A program made the position numbers and the translations under genes. Under the pieces are notes generated by a model. The model did not search any database, was not told the DNA's origin, and worked only from the letters and a program-made list of their open reading frames with translations. A stretch of DNA of 64,000 bases from Apis mellifera (Eukaryota > Arthropoda > Insecta > Hymenoptera > Apidae): assembly GCF_003254395.2 (NCBI RefSeq), contig NC_037642.1:3070501-3134500 (forward strand), in the 5' to 3' direction. Positions 44,881 to 56,600 of this stretch are shown here, piece after piece; positions within the stretch are counted from its first letter, which is position 1, and every line of letters begins with the position of its first letter.

Positions 44881-45840
44881 GGTGTGCGAGTGACGATATT
44901 TACTTTTCGAATATTTTTTTTTCTCTCTTTTTTTCTTCCTTTTTTTTTTTTTTTTTTTTCGTTAAATATTCGATCACAAAAATATGTAACTGTTTGGCGA
45001 AAAAAAAAAAAAATAACGTCGACTATTTACCTTGGCAGAGTTGAAAATGGCAGATATTCACGATATTTACGTCAATTTCAATGCGTTTCACTTTCTTCTC
45101 CTTCGATGTGGAACGTTCGAATAAACTCATTTTATTCGAAAATGCGGCCGGGGATACGTTAATGTATTAAAACGACGATAGAAAATCATCGGGATTCGCG
45201 GGATGAATTTGCAAATTTTTAGGGTCACGGTTAAAGTTTAAACGCGGCGATCGGCACACGCTTTTGCTTTCAACGGAATTACGCGTAATTTTCCATCGAT
45301 TTCACCTCGAAAAATGTTAATAATTCCGAAGAGCCGGCGCTCGGTTCAAATTTATTTGTTTAACGAATTACATTATCGGCCGATAATGACGGCTCATGAA
45401 TTACAACGAAGTCGCGACAAAATTCACCTGGAAACGCTCGATTTCGTTTATTTACCGTTGTTAAAAATTAATCCCACCGATTGGAAATGCACGTAGCTTC
45501 GTTTTATCGCGGTCAATGGATAGATTTTGTTGCCCGAAAATTGATCGCGGGAGCGGAGAGCGTACGTACGCGTAAACGAGAACGAGTAAAATGTCGAACG
45601 GGCGTTCGTCCACCATTTTTACGCAGGGCTCGCGTCCGACGGAAGGCGCAGCCTTCGCCATCTCTAACTTTCACGATTACTCCACGCTTTCAAACACGTT
45701 TCCCCCCCGTTAAAAACGATATTTTCGTCGGTCACAATTTATTCTCTATCGTTCATTGTTCGTCCACACTCGTTTGTAAACGTTTATTTCACTGATCTCT
45801 TTCAAGATAATTTTTAAACTCACACTTTTCACACTTATCA
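44880..45840. promoter_or_regulatory. GC-balanced block with 18 bp palindrome
   Basis: After T and A tracts (44940-45012) the sequence becomes GC-balanced and non-repetitive. It contains ATTA-type words and the palindrome at 45371-45388. The part at 45540-45660 is CpG-rich. Frames of up to 104 codons show no family. A candidate regulatory block. Confidence 0.3.
45371..45388. other. 18 bp perfect palindrome with GATAAT/ATTATC halves
   Basis: CATTATCGGCCGATAATG is an exact palindrome. Its half-site CATTATC/GATAATG also occurs in the duplicated element (CATTATCCC at 36051 and 37654) and as GGATAATGCG near 62063. Confidence 0.55.
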
Positions 45841-46270
45841 CTGAGTTTATCCATCTTGGAAGGAAAATGTTAAAAGTCACACACTTCACTATGGAACACT
45901 ATGAACAGTTTTATCTTTTTATTTCGTCTGTTTATCGATATTTATTCGGAGAAAAGTAACGCTGTTTCGTCGATTCTTCGAATGTTTTTTCTTTTCGAGG
46001 CTTTTAATACGTATTTTCAATTCTTTCTCGGCGATATTTTTGTGGAATTATTCCAGTAGAAGTTTTAATAAATCGTTGGAATGAAGTTTGGATAATTTTG
46101 AGGTGAGATTTATGGCGATAAAGGTTCGAATTCGACGTGAGACTGGCCTGACCACCATAAAAATTCCGGAGATTTCAACCGACGGCGAGCGCAGGTTCGC
46201 CACTCGTTTCACTGTTTTTTTGCAACTTTTCGTGTTTTCTTAGATTTTCGAACGGCAATCAATGGAATTG
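45840..46270. other. Mixed non-coding sequence
   Basis: AT-rich, with a GC-balanced segment at 46120-46210 (CCTGACCACCATAAAAATTCCGG). No exon is supported. Confidence 0.45.
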
Positions 46271-47560
46271 CTTTCTCTAATTTTTATCTGTGACTGATAA
46301 TGATCAAAAAGTGGTAGAAAAAATTTTTAAAGGGATAATATTCATTCGAATATTCTTCGATTCTCACGAGCATTATAAAATTTTTCTACAACGCTTTAAA
46401 AGAAGGAAATTATTGTTCTATTCTTGATAATTATTTTATATAGTTATTTTTCTTATTACTAGGATATAAAATTTCTTGAAAAAATGTTAATAATCTGATA
46501 AAAGATTCCTTTAAGAAGTGATAATATTTACAAGAAGATTTAGATATTAAATAATAGATACTAATAATAATTACAATTTATAAAGAAAATTTGAGAATTC
46601 TGTCAAAGTATAAAAGATTATTAGAATAATTTAGAACAAAAGATAAAAATATTATAGAGAAATAAAGAAGAAAGAATATGATTTTTTACACTAATAGATT
46701 TCTTTAATATTTCCTTTAATTTTAATTATATTACATATTAATCGGTTTTAAACTATAACTTTTTAATGAAGAATTCTTAAATAAATTAGAATTTTTCTGA
46801 AAATGCCCATAAAATTTTTGAAAATATAAATTTATATTAAGGATTATAAAATATAAAATGAATTAATATAGAAACTAATTGTAAGACTAAAAATAAAAAC
46901 ATCGTTATACTTATATTTTTGACGTATCGAGATAAAGATTATTTACAAATAAAAAAATAAGAAATGTCTTTAATTATAATTTTCTTTTCATTATAAAAAT
47001 TTTCTAAAGAATGCCCATAATAAATTTTTAAAAATACAAATAGTTATAGACAACTTTATAGGATATAAAGGAAAGATATAATAAAGTAAGAATATCTTCA
47101 AGTGGAGGAAGATTACAGGCACAGACATGTCTGTATCTACTTCAACGAAATAATATACGAATAATATAATTCAACATCAAACTTTTTACATTCTCTAGCA
47201 ATAGATAATATCCATAAATTTCTTAAGAATAAATAAAATACCAAGATATACAAAATAAAAATAATTTAATACAAGAAAGTGGCAAAACTAAGGATAGAAT
47301 AGTAGAACCGCTTCGTTTCCATATCGTAAAATAAAATAGAATAAGATAGATAAATAATTCTTTCTAAAGAATATACAAGTAAATAAAAATAAAATCGAAG
47401 AAACATAAATAGCATCAAAAAAAAACATACTAAATAGAAGATAAACTATAAGAAAGAATTTTTTCAAGATTACATAAATAAACCACTAATCCACCAAGAA
47501 GATTAACCTTAAAAAAGATCTCCTCGAATGATACGACACATACGATTTCAATCATCATAA
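46270..47560. other. AT-rich desert with one diverged duplication
   Basis: Very AT-rich. AATGCCCATAAAATTTTTGAAAAT at 46802 (first 20 bases AATGCCCATAAAATTTTTGA) recurs at 47010 in diverged form with similar flanks, a spacing of 208 bp. No coding evidence. Confidence 0.5.
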
Positions 47561-48260
47561 AATCAAAGTAAAAATGCTCGCGAAATGATCGAAGAATTTC
47601 CATCTATCCTCTCTATTTCCTCATTATCGCCAGGAAATTCCGATATAATAAATGCAATCCGCGTATTTTCCCTCTTTCTTTCTCTCTCTCTTTTTTTTTT
47701 CTTTCTTTCAAAAGGATCAAGCTCTTGGTATTTGCTCGAATTGGAACGCGGGGGTGGATGGAAAGGTAACGCGGATCGATTGGAAGAAAAGAGAGGGGCA
47801 CCCGGGGCAATTCCTTCGATTCGATACCGGAAATGGAAAGTGATCTGAGGGGGGCAGTTTTGGTTTCATCGTGCAAATGGGTCGGTCGAAAGAAAACAAA
47901 AGTGGTTCCACGCTCCGTTTTTCGCATTTTCATCCCAATTGACCGGAATTAATCGGCGCTGTTTTACATGCAGTTTGAATTATCCGTAATAACAGCCGGG
48001 ATACGGTTGGCGATCGTTTTCATTGAGGCTGTCAACGAAACCGACACCATTTTATAATCGCGTTGCTCGACAAATTTCCTACCTGTTTTACGGACTGATC
48101 TCGATATTATGAGGGTACAATTGTTGTTCGATGTTTGGATTAAAGGAGCTGTCTCGCGTGAAGTTTTTCGATCGAAATATTTCGTTTGCAGTAATTAGGG
48201 GGTTGGTCTTGATTCGTATCAACTTGAAATATTTACGCAGCGTTGTCATTTGATGATATT
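47560..48260. other. GC-balanced non-coding block
   Basis: A CT/T tract (47672-47708) is followed by GC-balanced DNA with TTATAATCGCG at about 48052, a word shared with duplicated element B. No gene is called. Confidence 0.35.
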
Positions 48261-49560
48261 TTTTTTCATTTGAGATATTTGTGCCGGAAGTAATAAAATT
48301 TATTGTATTGTATTTGTATCATCGAAATATAAGATAGGTCGATAAATGAAACGTAAATTTAATAATTAATTAATTATTTTTTTAAAACTATTGTTTGCTT
48401 CTTTTTTGTTTTCTAATGTTATTCACAATTATGTATTTTATTATATGTAAAAATTTGGCGATAAATTATTTTTTCTAAATAATAAAATACAATACAATAA
48501 AATTGTATTTATTAGTAATATATTTTCAATAATTTGAACATTTGAATCTGATGTAAAAGTAAGATGTTTGTTGAATATGTAAATTTAAAATCATTCCCCT
48601 TTTTGCGTTATTGTTTGATTAAAGAAAATTTTATCTTATTGTTTCGAAATCGATTGAATATTTGTACAATTTTTTTAAAAAGTTTTCTAATTTATTGAAA
48701 AATAATTAATTATGTTTTATCGTTTAACGTATTATTAAATGTGATTCGAAATTTCCTAATTTATGATTTCGAAACATGTAAATATCTATATACGAAATAT
48801 AAATAATTAAACAAGAAGAATTTATCTACAAAATACGATAGTCATTAAATATTAATATATTAAACAACAATATTTAAATTAGTTATTATTTGTTCAAATA
48901 TTCAATGAAAAAAGAGTAATGCATCGAATGTAATTTCTTTTTTTTTCTTCATTTTCAAAATCTGGACCGTTCTCTTAATCACTCAAGAACGAGATTTTCT
49001 CAATTGTTTCGAACAAAGTATATCCATGAAATGTTCGATAACTAAAGGGTTCAGTCACACAGAAAATTCTTTTTAAACGCGTAATTTTGAAATAATCACA
49101 CATTTGGATCCAACACTGCGTGAATTTTTCCTTTCACCTGCCACTTCTATCGGTGGAATTTTTTTTTTTTTTATTTTTCGGGCCTGCCAAAAGGGCTACA
49201 AATATTACATAATTCCCTTCCAATTTTATTAGTCTGAAATCTCTCGGTGAATAATTTCTACCGACAGAAAAGCTGGCAGATGTACATTGTTCTCAGCTTT
49301 CTTTTTCTTTTTTTTTTTTTTTCACGTTTCAGAAGAATTCTCATAATTCGAACAGATCGATGACCGGCACAGGCCGAGTTTCTTCATCATTTTTAACGTG
49401 AACCGAATTGTTTTGCATCCACGTATCAAGTAGATCCCCTAATTACGTTCCACAAAAATTTCGTCCTCAATGAAATTTCATTCTGATCTCTTTCCTCATT
49501 TAATTACATTTCGAAGGATAATTTTGCCAACTCGTCTGCTTTAAAATTCCCTCTCCTTCT
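48260..49560. other. AT-rich with scattered T tracts
   Basis: AT-rich. T runs at 49158-49171 and 49310-49322. The part at 49330-49450 is GC-balanced but featureless. Confidence 0.5.
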
Positions 49561-49655
49561 CCATCTTCCTTCTTCCACTCCATCTATCATTCTCTCCCTC
49601 TCCCTCTCTCCTTCTCTCCCTCTCTCTTTCTCTCTCTCTCCCCCCCACCCTCAGT
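49560..49655. repeat. Pyrimidine-rich CT tract
   Basis: CTCTCC and CTTTCT words ending in CCCCCCCACCC. Low complexity. Confidence 0.85.
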
Positions 49656-50280
49656 TTTCGACGTTAAAAGCCATTATGACGCGAAGCAGAGAAACTCAAT
49701 TATCGAATAGGCTTCGATCCATAAACATTTCGAAACCTATCGCTCGATTTTTTTTCCCACCGGTAAACTCTTCAATTTTCTACCCGTGATCTCGTTCGTG
49801 AAATCGTCGGGAAACGGATCACGTTGAAACGGAAAAATTAACACCAAAAAGATGAACATAATGTTTGGAAAAACTTTGACACCGCGAAGATTCGAAATAA
49901 AACACACTGTTTCTTGTGACGATCGATCTTTTCGAGGTTGTTGTCCCATCACCGCAAATACCGAGCCTCGAAGCGGACTTCATGACGATTTCATTGGCCA
50001 ATAACCGCGATTCATTCGATCCCCGACCGCACCAACATGATTCGATAAGGTATGGAAACGTAATATCGGGACGTTCCTTCTGGGCAACTTTTTAAAGGTG
50101 TCCTCGTGTCCTATCGCGAATTCGTTTACCGTTCTGTCCACAAATTCTCGAAACCTCAATTCGAAGTGTTCCACTTGATTTTTCGTTTGATCGATTGATA
50201 TCCAAATCTTGTACAAGATACACTGCATGTTTGAAAGGATTCTTTGGACAATAATTATTTGAGATAATGATTTTAGCATC
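49655..50280. other. GC-balanced block with open minus frames
   Basis: Minus-strand frames of 99 (50279-49980), 71 and 60 codons overlap here. Their composition is ordinary, but no domain or splice-site pair is visible, and they overlap one another. I leave them uncalled. A degraded gene fragment is possible. Confidence 0.3.
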
Positions 50281-52060
50281 CGATGTGAATTATTAATTTT
50301 TATTAGATCGCATTTTTTAATCCAATTCTTAATATTATATATAAAATATTAGACGTATATTTTTATATATAATATTATATCTGTGTAGATATTTTAAACA
50401 TATATGATATGTAAAAATTGTATGTAAAAAATGCAATTAGTAAAAATTAATAATAAGCATCTTGTATTGGTTTTAGATTAAAATTCTGTATGATATTAAA
50501 TTTTCAATTAATAGTATTAATATAATTAATATTTATTAATTGTTATTATAAATTTTTGAGTATAAATAAAATTATCCTAAGAGTTTCAAACGTGAGCGTA
50601 TCTTCTACGATTTTCAATGATAATCGAAAGAAAAATTGGTACAAAATTGGTACAAAAAAATGACAAAATTTTTAATTCGAGAAAATCTTAAAATCTTTAA
50701 ATCGAGAGGATAAACTATGATTAAAAAAAAGAATTATATACGTTCCCAAATATTAATTCTTTGTCATATGTTGAACTGAATTTCAAATTATTTTTTACTG
50801 GATTCAGTTTTTGAAATATAAAATATATTCGTCTGTGTTATAAAGTAATCTATAAAAATATTTTGTGAAACTCAAAAATTACTAAATAAAAGTTAAGAAA
50901 TATTACTAGAATATGCCAATATATTATTTTGACGAAGAAATTTCGAAAATAACTCATATAACTCATAAGAATGGATTAAATTAAAATTAAAATATGTCAT
51001 TTTTTTCACAAATTAAAACACAATTGATTAAAACATTAGTTACAACTTTTTGCAATTATTAACAGAAACAACGTGTGTCTTGTTTTCTTTTAAATGAATT
51101 AATTAAGATTTTTTTTCGTTTCTTTAAAAGATTATTCACACACACTTATTATTATAACATATATATTTTCTTCTAGTTTCTTTTTATTCTTTCTCCTTTG
51201 TTTAACATTTAAATATCTGATTGTTAATGGTCTAATCATTGTAATATGAGTTTTATGTTTCCTAAAAATTAATAGTAATTGAAAATATAAAGGATCAACA
51301 ATTGAAATTTTCTTTTAAAGCAATTTTTTTTAAGAATTTACGAAAACAGTTTGATTAAAATTCATTAATGACACGGACACGAACGTGAATTTTTATCAAT
51401 CGAACCATTTTGCAATTTTGTTCAAACGTCCACGATTGTTAATTTTGTAACAAATTTTGTAACAAATTTTACATTTCCAATGCTCAATTACGTCTTTCGA
51501 TGTTATTTCGAATTTCACCTTTTTTCTCGATCGAGGTGTCTAATTTATTTCGATCTCCTTTTTTTTTTTTCGAAATTGTAATCACCACGATGGATGGAAT
51601 CGTAATTGATCAACGATGAAAATATATCAATAATTTCGTATTCGGATTGGCATGTAAATTAGAAGACTAAGTCGCGTGTATTGGCTGGTTACAAGGCATT
51701 ACATAAACGCGATCGTGTAACGTGAATTCACCCTGCTAACAACGCCCATCAACGTCCACGCCGATGGTAGATATTTATTGAATAAAACAGCAAACCGACG
51801 CACTATTCCACCCCTGTATATGTCTACATCGAATGAACAACCGAATTAGCTTTTCAAGGACCGTGCAATAATGTTTCTACGTTTTTTTTTTAAATCGTTC
51901 ACACATTTTTGGGTCTCAATCAATTTTAAGATGAAGTTTCGATGCAGGGGATGGTTATGATTTACCGAATAATTTTGATTTTCCATATTTGTAATTATAT
52001 AAAAATGTAAAAATATTGAATGTAATTTGGTTTATAAATTTGAGAATTTTTAATATTTTT
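50280..52060. other. AT-rich desert
   Basis: Very AT-rich to about 51360, then somewhat balanced (51360-51860), then AT-rich again. No gene, RNA or clear repeat is seen. Confidence 0.55.
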
Positions 52061-52690
52061 TTAAAGCAGAATTTTGAGATAATTTTGAATTTGTATATGA
52101 AAAATGTCAATCAAAATGAAAGATTTTGAATTTTACTTCATATTCCTGTCTTTTTTTTTTTTACAAATTGAGAATGTTTCGTGATCATTTAATTTGATGG
52201 AATTTTATGGAATTGTAGAATTTTATGGCTATTATATTTTAAGATAATTTTGAATTGATACGTGAAAATGATCAAACCGAAATGATATTTTGAATTATTA
52301 CAAGTTTCTATCTCTGAAAATGAAGAGAATTTAGTGTCTATTTGATTTTAAAACAAAATTTTAGATTGATATACGAAAATGGTCAGAGGTAGAAGAGAAT
52401 AATTTTTAGTTAGTTGCTATAAGTTCTATTTTTTCCAAATCAGCAGAATTTCGTGGATATTTGATTTTAAAAGTTACACGATCAAAATGAATAATTTTGA
52501 TCGACTACACATCCTTTTTTTTTTTTTGAAATAAGAAGAATGTTATAGCTATTTGATTTTGAGAGAAATCAGTAGAATTTTAAATTGAAGTAGAAAAAAA
52601 AGCGATCAAGTCGCACCAGTTTTTGAATTGCTAAAGTGTTTCCATATTTTTCTTCACACTTCTCAGAATTCTCGCTTCTTTGATTTAGAA
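52060..52690. repeat. Diverged tandem array, period about 90-130 bp
   Basis: Roughly five units. Each carries an (A/T)TTTGATTTTA-like word (52229 degenerate, 52340, 52458, 52550, 52677). It is followed by A(A)ATTTT.GA, then a GATCAAAATGA-like word, a T run and an AGAATTT/AGAATGTT word. Units vary in length through T-run and indel changes. The array is old and AT-rich, with no coding. Confidence 0.65.
52479..52503. other. 10 bp hairpin inside the tandem array
   Basis: CGATCAAAAT (52479-52488) pairs exactly with ATTTTGATCG (52494-52503) around a GAATA loop. The other units have only degenerate versions. Confidence 0.5.
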
Positions 52691-52699
52691 ATCGTTGAA

Positions 52700-53300
52700 A
52701 TTTCCAGATAATACAGGAAGGTAGCCAAGCAGGAAAAATGAATAATTTCGAGTTTGCTAAAAGTTTAAGCCATCGTGGTACCCTGTTTTTCTTACGGAAT
52801 GGAACGAGTTACGAAGGCAATTTCGAACTCGAGGACAAATTTCGTAATTATGAAACTTGTTCAGTGCTCGCGTTGCGACTCGTATTGATCACCGGGAGCA
52901 TCGAAAGTTTTCTATGCTTTAATATCCAACGTCAAATTTCTGCAAAACTAAACTACAAAATTAAACCGTAAAATTTCCTTCCATCCCTGTAACTTTAAAT
53001 ACCAAAAAAAAAAAAAAAAAAAAAAGAAGAAGAAAAATCTAAAAAAGAAATGCTTTAAAAAATACAACTCTTTCCAAAGAAACCAAATGTTAATCGTCTC
53101 GATTACTATCCAACGTTCCCTAATTCGTATCCCGAATTTTCCAATTTTCAACAATTCCAAATACTTTCCAATCTTCACGTTTCCACGAAGAATTTCTCGA
53201 TATTCTCGAAACACTCTCGGTTACACGATCAATCACAAATCACTTTTTCAAAAAACGCGTTACTCGATTCGGATTCAGAAGATGTTGAACACTGAAGACT
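52700..53300. other. Mixed non-coding sequence
   Basis: GC-balanced to 52950, then an A21 tract around 53004-53024, then AT-rich. A 77-codon plus frame at 52738-52971 starts with ATG and has ordinary composition, but no family or splice signal is evident. Confidence 0.35.
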
Positions 53301-53540
53301 GAGTGGATCGCGGATGGGACCGAGGCCCGCCGCCGAGATCGGCGAACCGTCTGACCCTGTGGACAGATAGCGCGGGCCTTAAGTTTCGTGGGACCGTAGG
53401 ACAGCTCTGCACGGGCAGCCAATGAGGGATCGCGGCGGGAACGGGTTCGAGGTGGTTCGTGGGGGACCATAAAGGCCGCCACTCAGCTCGAGCTACCTGC
53501 ACCTCCAGCCATATTATTTATGCGTATCTCTCCTGCGAAG
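53300..53540 (+). promoter_or_regulatory. Promoter-like GC island
   Basis: A compact CpG-rich island in AT-rich surroundings. A CCAAT box (53419-53423) is followed 45 bp later by CATAAAGG (53468-53475), with a CACTCAGCT segment just after. The arrangement is compatible with a TATA-type core promoter reading rightward. The TATA-like word is weak, and no downstream coding exon is identifiable. The inverse-strand frames of 75-80 codons are Arg/Pro/Ser-rich and not called. Confidence 0.25.
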
Positions 53541-53619
53541 AATGAGAATTTGCTAGCTGGTTCGAACCGATTAAAGGAAAGGGCTAGATAGCTCGTTGCT
53601 GGAGCAAGGGATGCTGCAT

Positions 53620-54520
53620 GAGAAAATTCGTAGCTGAGATTGTTGTTTAACAAATTGTGTACGGTGGGAAGATTCGGCGAAAGAAAAGGATTTCGTTGGA
53701 TTTCGACGAGGTGAGGATAGAGAGAGAAATAGAGAGAGAGAGAGAGAGATTGAAATTTGAGAATTGTAATTGTAATATCGTGGGAAGCATTCTATGTAGA
53801 AAAATTGGAATTATTTTAGCGAAGATTATGGTAGAAAGCTTTTATCTAGTAGAAATAGAAAATAAGTGAAAATATTCTAAATCTTTTTTGTGCTAATAAA
53901 TAAAAAATCGTTATAAAATATTGGACTTGGATTTTAACATTTATTATTTGTTGTATTATTTGTTGTATTATCAATAATTTATTGTTGATTAAACATATAT
54001 AATATGCGAATATTTATTTATGAAAGGTATAACATTGTAACATTAATTTCTTTATTATAAGCTTTAAAAAATAAATTTGATCGCATTATAATTAATTTCC
54101 CCCCTTCCTCCCTTTTTTTTTTTACATTAAATCAAACTTTTGCAACGGAAAGTTTGTTATCCGTGATTTTTACGTGAAAATCGAAAAACCTATCGGCGTT
54201 TCGGAAATTTTAAACGAAAATAAAACAAAAGGTGGCTCTTTTTATACGAAACATAGGCAATTTTTTTATGTGAAATTTACCTCCAAATGAACCTGTTTAT
54301 TTTTTGTTATTTCCTCCTTTCCTCTTCCCCGAATAGGAAACAACGCATTCAATTTTCAAAGTCGATTTCGCCAGTTCAACCTGCGTGAAGTATTTTTTTT
54401 TTTTATTTTTTTTATTTTTTTTTTTTATTTTTATTTTATTATTAGCTTTCGAGCACTTGGAGTATTATTGATCTTGTCAGCTCAATATACTGCAAAAATA
54501 TTTGGTCAGTTAACGATGTG
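53620..54520. other. AT-rich stretch
   Basis: A GA microsatellite at 53719-53748, then AT-rich DNA with T-rich tracts (54391-54440). No gene is seen. Confidence 0.55.
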
Positions 54521-54524
54521 GGGG

Positions 54525-54612
54525 CATTCACGTACACGTGTACGTGAATGTGTATTTTATAATATAAATATTGCGCAATATTAAATGACCCAACAGCTTT
54601 CCGATATATCGG
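54525..54612. promoter_or_regulatory. Cluster of three perfect palindromes
   Basis: A 26 bp exact palindrome (54525-54550) has half CATTCACGTACAC and centre CACGTG. A 16 bp palindrome AATATTGCGCAATATT follows at 54567-54582, and a 12 bp palindrome CCGATATATCGG at 54601-54612. The first contains an outward-symmetric pair of TACGTG words around the CACGTG E-box, as used by bHLH-PAS and bHLH dimers. Three exact dyads within 88 bp are unexpected. The block lies between AT-rich DNA and a GC-balanced stretch. Confidence 0.55.
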
Positions 54613-55200
54613 TCTTTATAGTAGTACGGAGCATGTTTCTTTCGTTACACGAGTTACCAGTCCAGAAATTTGTTTAAAATCCAACGTTTTTGAAAACAGA
54701 GACCAGTGTGTACAACCACAATCTTCCGGCCAGCGTCATAAAACATTCAACGCACAATACCATAATTAATAACTCGCCTGCACTCGAGTTTTCGCTATAA
54801 TAGTTAACAAGGCAGGCATCAAGTCGTTCCCCTTTCATCCACTTCATTCGTTTTATTAATTATCCGAAAGGATTAATAGTTTCGCGATTAATTTTAATTG
54901 CTGCTGATCGATAAATGATCAATAAAAACAATGCCAATGAAATTTCTTTAAAGAACATTTTCCATTGGATATTTCCGTATAATATAATATTTATTACATC
55001 ATTCTTTTATTATAAACTCGATAAAGTTTAACTGTTAAAATACCTTCTCAATATCTACATTTTATAGAAATCTATAATAATGCAAAATTTAAAAAAAAAT
55101 TTAATAATTCGATTTTCTATATTTCCTTTCACTCTTTAAACATTTCTCAAAATTTTTAATAAGAATCATTATTGTACGTAATAATAACACGGTATATAAC
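54613..55200. other. Non-coding sequence after the palindrome cluster
   Basis: GC-balanced for about 200 bp, then AT-rich. No exon, RNA gene or repeat is recognised. Confidence 0.45.
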
Positions 55201-55789
55201 TTAACGTTGCATCAATCGGTCCAGAATTACAGAGAATCAACAGAACGAATTACTATCGACAGGTCGGAGGGAAGGTGGAACGAAACTGGAAAAGGATATA
55301 AAGCAAAACCGAAAGTCATCGAGCCGGATGGTGTAGGAATGGAAGGGGATGCATTTTTCCAAGCGTGTCGGGATAAAATGAGGAAAGGCACGCGGCGTTT
55401 CGTCTCACCTGTGCCCGTGGGCGCACGCATTCGGAAGATATTACGTTTTATTAATATTTGTACTGCACGGCCGGCAAACATTTCCAAATCCATATGGACC
55501 ATGCGACCGTGTGTACCTTTCAGACGAGCACGACGGTACCGTGGACAAACAACGCGAGAGCCACGCGATTCTTCTTTCTTCTCTCTCTCTCTCTCTCCCT
55601 TCCTTTTCCACGACACTTTTCTCCAGGGATAGTAGCCTCGCGTGTAAAAAGTAGAAACAACGAGAAAGAGGAAAGAGGAGGAAGGATGAGATGGGAAGGA
55701 GGGAAAGGGAGAAGAGCAAATGAGGGAGAAAAAAAGAAGAAGAAGAGAAAAAAAAGAAAAATAATCGAGAGAGCCAGTCTTCCCGTATC

Positions 55790-55820
<31 letters not shown>

Positions 55821-56600
55821 TGCAATTCTGTTCCCGCCTCGCGTTTCGAAAACTACCTTGGAGCGAACCGCGCCTGCTGCAAGCCTCCTCTTTTCCTCCT
55901 CGCGATCTCCCTCCCCGCCCCATCTTCCTCCACGTTCCGTTCTCGTTTCGTCCCTCTCCGTCTCCTCCGCGCCACAGCCCCTCCTCCCCCTGTTCATCTT
56001 TTTTTCTCGAGCTGTCTTCCCTTCGGGTTCCACGGCGCGGTGTACGTGCGCCAACCAAGGGCTTTGCTCCGCCGTAATACGTGCGTGCAATTACTCATTT
56101 TTGTTTTCTTTCACCGCGCACGTACGGAAATATTTAAGGGTAGGTACGTCTCTCGCGATGGACACGGGCTTTTCGCGCGCGAATTGCGCGACGAATGGAG
56201 GAACAGGGGAGGGAGAGGGGAGGGATAGGTGGTAGGTGGTGCCCTTTTCATTATTGCGCCGGTGAAAGAGCGAGAGAGAGAGAGGGAGACACGCGTGTGC
56301 ACTCGCGAGAATATGGTAATTTCGGAAATCCGCGTGATTTCGCGGTGGAGAATCCCGCTGGAAAATGAAGAGACGCCGCGTGCACGCTAATGGACCGGGG
56401 TGGGGGAGAGAGAAAAAAAAAAATTCCGCGTCATCAGCAGAGAGAAGAGATGATTTCGAATTGTTTACGCGAATGCAGGGTAATTCGGGATTGAATTTCA
56501 GCATCCTTTTTCGTTTTGCCGAATCGTACGAGCTTGGTTTTCTTTCCTTCTTTTTCTTCCGTTTTCTTGTATCTCGAAAGGACGAGGAAACGGGAAAAAT
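55200..56600. other. CpG-rich block with CT/GA tracts
   Basis: GC-rich DNA. CT tracts at 55578-55600 and 55791-55816 flank a purine-rich stretch (55660-55765). Minus frames of 205-287 codons are Arg/Glu- and Ser/Phe-rich because of these tracts, and plus frames overlap them. No gene is recognised. Confidence 0.5.

Noticed and set aside
49980..50279. Minus frame of 99 codons with ordinary composition
   Set aside because: No domain, signal or splice sites. It overlaps two other minus frames. Left as a possible gene remnant only.
55227..56090. Minus frame of 287 codons
   Set aside because: Arg/Glu- and Ser/Phe-rich because it reads GA/CT tracts, with overlapping frames on the same and opposite strands.
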